Of a DNA stretch of 20,269 bases, positions 1 to 6,509 are shown piece by piece (positions within the stretch are counted from its first letter, which is position 1; the number at the start of each line of letters is the position of its first letter). The translations under genes and the position numbers were made by a program. The notes beneath the pieces are model-generated. The model made no database searches. It saw only the letters and a program-made list of their open reading frames with translations, and was not told the DNA's origin. The DNA lies in contig PXAP01000270.1 in NCBI GenBank assembly GCA_003567115.1, positions 1 to 20,269 on the forward strand, in the 5' to 3' direction. This DNA is from Bacteroidota bacterium. GTDB lineage: Bacteria > Bacteroidota > Bacteroidia > Bacteroidales > PUMT01.

Positions 1-230
1 ACTATTGATTGCAACGGCTTTCTAACCTGTTTAATTCATAAACTTAGGAATTACCTTGATCCTTTGTACTCTGGGGATAAAAATTTTTCGCTGCAAAGAT
101 ACCAGGCCTCTTACTTTCATCAAAATGCAAATATTTATGACTTAATGAGGCTAAACCAATATTTTTACTCATTCTTTGACTTTGATTTTGTGGAAAGGCC
201 CGGAACGGTATATCAGGGTATCAAAGTAAC
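1..230. other. Left-edge intergenic region
   Basis: No supported gene lies here. The plus-strand frame is open from the window edge and runs on into the ROK kinase on the opposite strand, but its translation is rich in Phe, Tyr and Asn, resembles no family I know, and has no ATG before the overlap. The stretch does hold a good minus-strand promoter (94-124), which suggests that a leftward gene begins just outside the window. Confidence 0.5.
94..124 (-). promoter_or_regulatory. Bacteroidota-type promoter reading leftward
   Basis: On the minus strand TTTG (plus 121-124) is followed by exactly 19 bases and then TATCTTTG (plus 94-101). This matches the Bacteroidota primary sigma consensus of TTTG, a 19-21 base spacer and TAnnTTTG. 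Transcription would start near position 87 and leave the window leftward. It lies downstream of the ROK kinase stop, so it most likely serves the next minus-strand gene, which is not visible. It is the only place here where I found both boxes at the right spacing. Confidence 0.65.
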
Positions 231-1124
231 TCAACTGTTCCCCGCTTCCCCCGCAAAACATGCAGCGCCGACAGCCCCTGCAAATTCGCCATATTGAGCC
301 TTTACAATTTCCGCCCTGTTGCCGCCGGTACGCCATTCATAATTGCTCATATACATTTCCAGGGGTTCAAATAAATCTTTCCCGGCTTCGGTAATACCCC
401 CACCAAGAACAAACATTTCAGGTGAGAGGATATTGGTTAATGATGCAAGGCCAATGGCTAATTTTTTTACTGACGTAAGCCAGACTTCACCGGCAAAGCT
501 GTCTCCTTTTCTGACGGCTTCGATCAGTTGGCTTGTAGAGCTGAATTTTCCGGAGCTTCTCTTTTCAATGCTGCAATTTCCTATTGCATTTTCCAGACTT
601 CCGGGCATTCCGGTTATACCAATATCTCCCTCGCTGTCAATAACCATATGGCCAATATGTCCGGCTTTATTAAAGGCTCCCTGATAGGGCTTCCCTTCAA
701 TCATTATCGCACCGCCAACGCCGGTACCCAAAGTAAGCATTATAACATTTTTTTTATTTTTTGCAGCGCCAAACCTTGCTTCAGCCATCATAGCCGAAAT
801 GGCATCATTCAATACATAAGTTTTGGCTTTTAAAAAATCAGTCCAGACAAAATTTTCAAGGCCTTGCAGCCGGCCGGGCATATAAGCTATGGCCGAGTTA
901 CTTGCATCAGGCAAGCCCGGAGCGGAAATACCAACTAAAGTATCACTGGATTTAATCTTATTCTGTATATCATGCACTGCCTTTTCAACAGCTTTCTTCC
1001 ATGCGGTATCAACATCATCATTTGTGGGCTGGTGATGACGGTACAAAATTTTGCCGGATTCATCAATGGCCACTGCCTTTATTCTTGTACCTCCCAAATC
1101 AATTCCTATTACGATATCTGACAT
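231..1124 (-). CDS. ROK-family sugar kinase lacking the zinc cysteines
   Basis: The protein has 297 residues, a normal length for ROK (repressor, ORF, kinase) sugar kinases that phosphorylate hexoses or amino-hexoses with ATP in the cytosol. The N-terminal phosphate motif DLGGT is at residues 9-13, the catalytic Asp is D107 in the LND motif, and a second nucleotide loop GTGVGG is at 133-138. There is no N-terminal winged-helix domain, so it is an enzyme rather than a repressor. The sugar-binding segment reads AGHIGH (154-159), with His where glucokinases usually have Glu; NanK-type ManNAc kinases also have this variant. The CxCGxxGCLE zinc motif is replaced by GITGMPGSLE (169-178), so all three cysteines are lost. 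It starts 70 bases after the URO-D-like gene on the same strand, without an obvious promoter, so the two are probably co-transcribed. The substrate cannot be assigned. Confidence 0.88.
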   Translation of the reverse strand: MSDIVIGIDLGGTRIKAVAIDESGKILYRHHQPTNDDVDTAWKKAVEKAVHDIQNKIKSSDTLVGISAPGLPDASNSAIAYMPGRLQGLENFVWTDFLKAKTYVLNDAISAMMAEARFGAAKNKKNVIMLTLGTGVGGAIMIEGKPYQGAFNKAGHIGHMVIDSEGDIGITGMPGSLENAIGNCSIEKRSSGKFSSTSQLIEAVRKGDSFAGEVWLTSVKKLAIGLASLTNILSPEMFVLGGGITEAGKDLFEPLEMYMSNYEWRTGGNRAEIVKAQYGEFAGAVGAACFAGEAGNS

Positions 1125-1194
1125 ATTTTTGGTTTTTAATTTAAAACTATTGGTTTTATAAATGATCCTATACCATGCATCAGGTTATGACATT

Positions 1195-2457
1195 CTAACC
1201 ATTTCCGTTGAATTCCTTGATTGCATCAACCATCGCAACGATGTTTTCAACCGGCACGTTGGCCTGAATATTATGAACAGTGCTGAACACGAAACCACCA
1301 TTCCGGGAAAAAATATCGCACAAACGAAGCACTTCTTCCCTTACCTTACCGGGAGTTGAATAAGGCAATATATTTTGCGTATCAATGCCGCCACCCCAAA
1401 AAACAATATCCTTTCCGTATTTTTTTTTCAGAAGGACCGGATCCATTCCCCTGGCACTCACCTGTACCGGATTTATAATATCGAAGCCGGCAGCGATAAA
1501 CCGGGGCATAAACGATTCAACGGCGCCACACGAGTGCTTGAAGGTTTTCCAGTTGGTATTGGCATGAACCCAATTATTAATTCTTTGATAATAGGGCAAC
1601 CACAAATCGTCAAACTGTTCGGGAGAGCAAAAAGTCGAATCCTGTGTTCCAAAGTCGGTTCCGCATATATAAACAGCATCCACATTATCGTCTATTACCC
1701 CGTGCAACCTGCTGAAATTTTCCAGAGCTATTTCAGACTGACGGTCAAATATTGCCCTGATGTAATCCGGACGTGCGATGATGCTCATATACCATTCGGT
1801 AATGTCACGTATACCTTTTGGATTTTTTAATTTAATACCGGGAATATGGGCAATGTCACCCAAAGCAGTTCCTCCAAGCCCGGCTACCACAGCTTTTCCG
1901 GTATCACGGGCTCTCCGGGTGGTTATTTCCCAGTATTCAAGATCGCTATCCGATACCAGGCCATATTCTTCAAGATTGTCCTGTGGATCGAGCTTATCCT
2001 CTTCAATGGGCTCCTGACGGATAATGGCATCAAAAAAGTAACCCTTCCCGGGCATACGACCTGAAGGCCGGGCAGCAGTATCACCTTGAGGATAAATCAA
2101 CTCATCGCCTTTCTCGTCTTTCGATGTGCGGAAACCTTCCGGAACAAGAACTTTCTGACCCCAATTTGTCATGTATTCCTTCAATGGTTCGTGGTTGAAA
2201 AACCCAAAGGAGTTTTTTGGTCCCCTGGCAGCGATTACATCAATACCAATAATATCGATTAATTCCTGATCCACTTCACCCAGCATCTGATAAGGATCAG
2301 TCACCCGAACCGGTTTATAATCCAGTCCATAATATTTCCTGAGGTTTTCAACCGACAAAACGTGTATTCCCGTTACGGAAGTCGATCCGAAATCCACTAC
2401 CATCCGGTCGGGCTGCCGGTGATTAACAGTCAGATTAAATCTTTCTTTTGAAGTCAT
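1195..2457 (-). CDS. URO-D/MtaA-like family protein
   Basis: This 420-residue protein belongs to the uroporphyrinogen decarboxylase fold family, in the branch related to corrinoid- or cobalamin-dependent methyltransferases (MtaA, MtbA) rather than to true HemE. The N-terminal HRQPDR signature (13-18) is typical. HSCG at 308-311 matches the His-x-Cys pair that binds zinc in MtaA. The third MtaA ligand, a cysteine near the C-terminus, is absent; this protein has STVHNIQ (392-398), so His395 may take its place. GGGID (355-359) and the C-terminal NVPVENI segment are also family features. Such proteins are common in Bacteroidota next to sugar-metabolism genes and their reaction is mostly unknown. 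The ROK kinase gene follows directly, which fits a small catabolic unit, but no corrinoid protein gene is in view. Family assignment is firm, function is not. Confidence 0.85.
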   Translation of the reverse strand: MTSKERFNLTVNHRQPDRMVVDFGSTSVTGIHVLSVENLRKYYGLDYKPVRVTDPYQMLGEVDQELIDIIGIDVIAARGPKNSFGFFNHEPLKEYMTNWGQKVLVPEGFRTSKDEKGDELIYPQGDTAARPSGRMPGKGYFFDAIIRQEPIEEDKLDPQDNLEEYGLVSDSDLEYWEITTRRARDTGKAVVAGLGGTALGDIAHIPGIKLKNPKGIRDITEWYMSIIARPDYIRAIFDRQSEIALENFSRLHGVIDDNVDAVYICGTDFGTQDSTFCSPEQFDDLWLPYYQRINNWVHANTNWKTFKHSCGAVESFMPRFIAAGFDIINPVQVSARGMDPVLLKKKYGKDIVFWGGGIDTQNILPYSTPGKVREEVLRLCDIFSRNGGFVFSTVHNIQANVPVENIVAMVDAIKEFNGNG

Positions 2458-2538
2458 ACGAACAAACTATTATTATAATTACATTGATAACCAATTAATT
2501 ATACTAAGTATTTAAACCATATCAAGTATATCAAACGA

Positions 2539-2687
2539 ATGAATGTCACATCTGGTTAATATTGCTAAAAGTTACTTTATTGAATGTGAGATCGACGAAG
2601 TCAAACCCAAATGGTTTGTTGACCTTCGGTCGATTTTACATGCAATTAATCGTTCTTTGGACATTATTAATCAGATGTAAAATTCAT
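2539..2687. repeat. 149-bp imperfect inverted repeat (MITE-like)
   Basis: The two halves (about 2539-2607 and 2612-2687) are reverse complements with roughly 70 percent identity by hand alignment. The best paired blocks are ATGAAT at the outer ends, ACATCTG followed by TTAAT just inside, and ATCGAC, GAAG and GTCAA near the centre. The loop is only a few bases, around 2607-2611. The size and shape fit a decayed foldback or MITE element, or one very long hairpin. I could not identify target-site duplications. Confidence 0.65.
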
Positions 2688-2846
2688 ATTATCTTGTCAG
2701 CTGAAGGCTGATGGGGTTTAATGTGTATAAAGTATAATTATCAAGTTTATTATAAAAATCACAATATACATTATTTGTAAATAATTTATTGTAAAATAAC
2801 TTAACTGTCCAGCACGGTTTTAAAATATTGCCGGAATGGATATGTA

Positions 2847-2864
2847 CAGGCAATAAATTGCCTG
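2847..2864 (-). terminator. Possible terminator after M28 peptidase gene
   Basis: CAGGCAAT and ATTGCCTG form a perfect 8-bp stem around AA, beginning 2 bases beyond the peptidase stop codon on the minus strand. It is well placed to end the transcript. No U-run follows directly, so it could equally be a 3-prime stabilising hairpin. Confidence 0.4.
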
Positions 2865-2866
2865 GC

Positions 2867-4339
2867 TTAAAACCTGTAGCCGAATGTAAGATACCGGCCG
2901 GCATTGAATATGTCGGTTCCGGGAATCCATGAAATATCGGTTAACCCCCGCCTCCAGGTATAGGCTATATGGACTTTCATAATATCAACACCCAAACCAA
3001 GGTTGATCCCCCACTCCCGTGAAGGGTGCATATTGTTAAAATCCAGGTCAGTTCCACCATCTTCCCCGGCTAAATTGAACCGGAGGAACCCACCGGTAAT
3101 GGGATAAACCATAAACATTCCCCTTTCATCGCCTGCAATGTAATAATGCAGGTTTACGGGAACAGTTACCGAGTGCCTGCGGTATGTTCCTGCCATTGAT
3201 TTACTTCCGTTATAATCATATAGTACTTCAGGTTGAATTGAGAATTTTTGTCCCGCCTGTATTTGCAAAAAGATGCCGGTGCTGAAGCCAAAAACACTTT
3301 TCGCCTGATAAAATTCATCAGGGTAATTATGATTTGTGCCACCTGCATTTGCCAGCACACCAGCGTTAAACCGCAATCCGTAAGGCCTTTGCAGCCTGGC
3401 AAACCGGCGTGAAGAAACAAGTTCGGGCATATTTGACATTTCTGTGACAAGTTCCTGCAGGTATAGGGTTATCCTTGCCATACCTTCATAGTCAAGCAAA
3501 TCATAAGTATCTCCGGGTTGATGGTAAGGTGATTCCAGCCCTGTGAATGCCTGAATTGCCGGAATTCCGATATCCCCAAAAGGCCATGTGTCGGTCCTTA
3601 CCGGGATGTCGGCAGTGGTGTTTCGCAGCCTGACATCCTGTGACGAAGCCACTTCCCCGGCCAGATGAGTGCCGTTATCCAATGTGCCGATACCCAACAG
3701 TTCCAGTCCGCTGTTTGCTTCATACATACCTACCATATCGAGGCTGAACATCACTTTGATGTCGCTCGTGTCAAGGATCTCATTTCCGCTGATGAACCTT
3801 TCGGCTCCGAGCAATCCGCTTTCTTCGGCATCAAAGGCAACAAAAATAATGCTGCGCCCCATAAGCTGCGGATTTTGGGAAAAATAACGCGCCAGTTCAA
3901 TAACAACCGCCGTTCCGGAGGCGTTGTCATCGGCACCGTTATAGATCACACGTTGCCCGTTCCGGTATTCATAGCCAAGGTGATCGTAATGCGCTCCTAT
4001 CACAATATACTCCTTTTTCAAGCCGGGATCCGACCCCGCAAGGTATCCTATCACATTGGTTGCCGGTACCCGTGCAAGTCCGATCCGCAAATCAAAATGT
4101 TGAAAATAATCATCGGAAAAAGGCTTCAAACCTGCCGAGCTAAACTGGTCGGCGATATAGTTCTTTGCTATTATTTTACCATCCGTTCCGAGTCCCCGGC
4201 CTTCCAGTGAATCAGCAGCCAATATGGCAACATGATTTTTAAGGCGCCCGGCCAGACCGGTATTTTCATGGTTTTGACCCTCTAATAAAAATGGCAGGAC
4301 AAGGAGGAAAAAAAGCAGTGCTGAAAATGATTTTCTCAT
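2867..4339 (-). CDS. Secreted M28 metallopeptidase fused to a PorT-like barrel
   Basis: This 490-residue protein has a signal peptide (about 1-21), then an M28 zinc peptidase domain (about 25-310), then an outer-membrane beta-barrel domain (about 318-490). By comparison with Streptomyces griseus aminopeptidase the two-zinc site is complete: H117 in HYDH, D138 in ADDNASG, catalytic E172 and ligand E173 in AEES, D201 in SLDMVG and H273 in YHQPGD. The C-terminal part has short alternating amphipathic strands, the IQPEV element (368-372), a GLTDI turn (465-469) and a terminal Phe, which together resemble the PF13568/PorT-like eight-stranded barrel. I infer that the peptidase is anchored to the outer membrane by its own barrel; the side it faces is not known. 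Most M28 peptidases lack this domain. A TATTTTTG -7 box lies 26 bases upstream of the ATG. Confidence 0.88.
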   Translation of the reverse strand: MRKSFSALLFFLLVLPFLLEGQNHENTGLAGRLKNHVAILAADSLEGRGLGTDGKIIAKNYIADQFSSAGLKPFSDDYFQHFDLRIGLARVPATNVIGYLAGSDPGLKKEYIVIGAHYDHLGYEYRNGQRVIYNGADDNASGTAVVIELARYFSQNPQLMGRSIIFVAFDAEESGLLGAERFISGNEILDTSDIKVMFSLDMVGMYEANSGLELLGIGTLDNGTHLAGEVASSQDVRLRNTTADIPVRTDTWPFGDIGIPAIQAFTGLESPYHQPGDTYDLLDYEGMARITLYLQELVTEMSNMPELVSSRRFARLQRPYGLRFNAGVLANAGGTNHNYPDEFYQAKSVFGFSTGIFLQIQAGQKFSIQPEVLYDYNGSKSMAGTYRRHSVTVPVNLHYYIAGDERGMFMVYPITGGFLRFNLAGEDGGTDLDFNNMHPSREWGINLGLGVDIMKVHIAYTWRRGLTDISWIPGTDIFNAGRYLTFGYRF

Positions 4340-4365
4340 AAGTTTGGCATATTACAGATAAAACC

Positions 4366-4373
4366 CAAAAATA
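4366..4373 (-). promoter_or_regulatory. -7 box for the M28 peptidase gene
   Basis: TATTTTTG on the minus strand fits TAnnTTTG and lies 26 bases before the ATG at 4339. No TTG is found 19-21 bases further upstream, so only half of the promoter is supported. Confidence 0.45.
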
Positions 4374-4473
4374 TATCATTCTTCACAAAAAGACTATTGT
4401 CAAACAGCTGCAATTTATATAAATAATCCCCTAAAATCAGGAAGGTGTTATATCGTGCTTTGATGGGCTAAAT

Positions 4474-6108
4474 TTAATTGATGCGGGTTTTAATAAGCTT
4501 GAATAGTTTATGGCAATCTATAGGCTTGGAAATAAATTCATCAAACCCTGCTTTAAAGGCGGTTTCTATTTCATGTTGCTGTGAATAGGCGGTCTGCGCG
4601 ACCAATAAAATGTTTTTAAATTTATTTCGAATGAGACGGGCAGTTTCCAGTCCATCCAAAACAGGCATTTTAATATCAATCAGGGCAACCTTTATATCAG
4701 AATTTTTTTCCAGATAATCAATCGCTTCCTGTCCATTTCCTGCCATAATTATTTTTGCATTTGTGGACTTCAGCATCTCTTCAAGGTAAAGTTGATTGAA
4801 CTTTTCATCTTCGGCAATTAAAATGGTAATATTTGAGAAATCATATTTTTCAGACGGCTTTTGGTGCTCATGCAGACGATCTTTGGTTTTAAGAGTTCTG
4901 GCGCTGTAATTAACAGGCAGGGTAAAATAAAAAGTCGTTCCTTCTTTCTGTGCTGATTCAACCCAGATTTTCCCGCCAAGCATCTCTATGTATGCTTTAG
5001 AAATAGGTAATCCCAGGCCCAGTCCATCATAACTCCGGGTATGGGATTCATCAACCTGTCTGAATCTATCAAAAATTATTTCCTGCTTTTCCTTTGAAAT
5101 TCCTATACCTGTGTCTTTTACAAAAAAAAGTAAATTATTATCCCTTATATGATATCCGAATTCTATTGTCCCTTCTTCTGTATATTTAATTGCATTTTTA
5201 ACAATGTTGGTCAGAACAACATAAATTTTTTCACGGTCTGTTATTATCACAGCCTGATCATCCGGTAACCCGTTTTTAAAGGAAAAATGAATATCCCTTT
5301 GTCTAACCTCTGGTTTGAAAAAATTATATATATAAATGATCTGCTCATTAATATTGGTTTCTGAATTTAGTACCGTTAATGCACCTGCCTCAATTTTTGA
5401 AATATCCATCAGGTGATTTATCGTATCTAACATGCGATCACCGCTTTCCTTAATGATACTGATATAATTTTCCTTCGATTTACCGGTCAGTTCAGGGGTT
5501 TTTAATAATTCAGCGAAACCAAGAATTCCATTCATCGGTGTTCTTATCTCGTGGCTCAGGTTGGCAAGAAACAGAGATTTTAACCGGTTGTTTTCTTCGG
5601 CTTTCTCCTTCGCCTTCCTTAATTCCTGTTCTGCCTGTTTTAAGTCGGTAATTTCAGTCAATACACCCTGAATCCCTGTTACACAACCCTCCTTTTTAAA
5701 AAGCCTTGCACTGGTTCTTACCCAGACCGGTGCGCCTTTTTTCGTAAGCATACGATACTCGGAAGGTTCACTAACGCCGGACAATATTTTATGAAACTGT
5801 TCCATTCGTCCGTTAATATCTTCAGGATAAACAAAATCAACAAAACATCTTCCGGTAACCTCGGCAGGGGTATAGCCGGTGATTACCTCGATATTAGGGG
5901 AGATGTATGTAATTACAGCCTTATAATCAAGCGTATATATTATCTCATTTAAGTTCTCGACAAGCATCCGGTATTTTTCTTCACTTTCCTTCAAAGCCTT
6001 CTCGTTACGGTTGTGTTCGGCAATGTAATTATCGAATGCTGCTTTCAGAGAATCATGCTCCTGCCGTAATTCATGCAATTCAGCTATCAGTTCTTCCCGG
6101 GACTTCAT
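4474..6108 (-). CDS. Soluble PAS hybrid histidine kinase/response regulator
   Basis: The protein has 544 residues and no membrane segment or signal peptide, so it acts in the cytosol. A short coiled coil (1-42) leads into a PAS/PAC sensor (about 44-158) and a linker helix (158-178). The HisKA domain has phospho-acceptor H186 in SHEIRTP. The HATPase domain has an N-box with N305, the DTGIGI loop (332-337) and GLGLGL (362-367). A C-terminal receiver domain (about 427-544) has acidic residues E433/D434, phospho-acceptor D478, T506 and K528. All catalytic residues for autophosphorylation and transfer to the receiver are present. There is no DNA-binding output, so the signal must pass to another protein or the receiver must control the kinase. 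No partner regulator is adjacent. The PAS ligand cannot be predicted. Confidence 0.92.
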   Translation of the reverse strand: MKSREELIAELHELRQEHDSLKAAFDNYIAEHNRNEKALKESEEKYRMLVENLNEIIYTLDYKAVITYISPNIEVITGYTPAEVTGRCFVDFVYPEDINGRMEQFHKILSGVSEPSEYRMLTKKGAPVWVRTSARLFKKEGCVTGIQGVLTEITDLKQAEQELRKAKEKAEENNRLKSLFLANLSHEIRTPMNGILGFAELLKTPELTGKSKENYISIIKESGDRMLDTINHLMDISKIEAGALTVLNSETNINEQIIYIYNFFKPEVRQRDIHFSFKNGLPDDQAVIITDREKIYVVLTNIVKNAIKYTEEGTIEFGYHIRDNNLLFFVKDTGIGISKEKQEIIFDRFRQVDESHTRSYDGLGLGLPISKAYIEMLGGKIWVESAQKEGTTFYFTLPVNYSARTLKTKDRLHEHQKPSEKYDFSNITILIAEDEKFNQLYLEEMLKSTNAKIIMAGNGQEAIDYLEKNSDIKVALIDIKMPVLDGLETARLIRNKFKNILLVAQTAYSQQHEIETAFKAGFDEFISKPIDCHKLFKLIKTRIN

Positions 6109-6128
6109 AAAATCATTATGGTGTTTTT

Positions 6129-6348
6129 AATATTGAGTCTCCTCCAAAAAGTCAATAATGATGATTTTTTACAAAAACTCAAATATAAAATACATTGATA
6201 AACTGCGATTTGAAAATTTGATTTACTGATTTTTGCCAAAAAAAATAATTTATAGAGTGGTCTCAATATTCAATATTTATTTTCTGGTATATAAACATTG
6301 AAATGTTTTTATTTTGTGCTGTTTCACAATATTGTACATTACCAGAAA
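6129..6348. repeat. Two successive short inverted repeat pairs
   Basis: AATATTGAG (6129-6137) pairs with CTCAATATT (6262-6270); allowing mismatches, the match extends to about 16 bases (13 of 16). Next to it, TTTCTGGTA (6281-6289) pairs with TACCAGAAA (6340-6348). The first pair would bound a unit of about 142 bases, a size seen in MITEs, but the arms are short and the DNA is so AT-rich that chance is a real alternative. Confidence 0.3.
6180..6187 (-). promoter_or_regulatory. Candidate -7 box for the histidine kinase gene
   Basis: TATATTTG on the minus strand matches TAnnTTTG, 71 bases upstream of the kinase ATG. No correctly spaced -33 box was found, and such words are frequent in AT-rich DNA. 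Confidence 0.3.
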
Positions 6349-6447
6349 CGGAAAATAATTAAATTAGTTACATATAATCTATTATAAACAGGCAATTTAA
6401 TAATTTTTACCTTTTGAATTTAATAAACTATTAAAAAAATCCGATAA

Positions 6448-6469
6448 TTGTGAAAATAAGGCTTCACAA
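6448..6469 (-). terminator. Weak terminator after the antiporter gene
   Basis: TTGTGAA and TTCACAA form a 7-bp stem with an 8-base loop, about 40 bases beyond the antiporter stop on the minus strand. A run of seven Ts follows, but only after about eight intervening bases, so it is not a textbook terminator. Confidence 0.35.
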
Positions 6470-6509
6470 GTAACTGTAAAGAGATGAGCCGGATAACATC
6501 AATCAAACA

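Larger units (their letters stand above)
2458..2866. other. AT-rich gap with large imperfect palindrome
   Basis: This 409-base gap separates the M28 peptidase stop from the URO-D-like start; both genes read leftward. No coding frame is convincing. It contains a 149-base near-palindrome (2539-2687), a short hairpin at 2697-2711 (TCAGC/GCTGA) and an 8-bp stem at 2847-2864 just after the peptidase stop. I found no match to TAnnTTTG in front of the URO-D-like gene. Confidence 0.6.
6109..6509. other. AT-rich gap with short inverted repeats
   Basis: This 401-base gap lies between the antiporter stop and the histidine kinase start, both genes reading leftward. I see no gene. It is very rich in A and T and holds nested inverted repeats (6129-6270 and 6281-6348), a TATATTTG box on the minus strand (6180-6187) about 70 bases before the kinase ATG, and a hairpin (6448-6469) after the antiporter stop. 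Confidence 0.55.

Noticed and set aside
1..297. Plus-strand frame open from the window edge into the ROK gene
   Set aside because: No ATG before the overlap, Phe/Tyr/Asn-rich translation from AT-rich DNA, no family resemblance, and its last 60 bases are antisense to the conserved ROK C-terminus.
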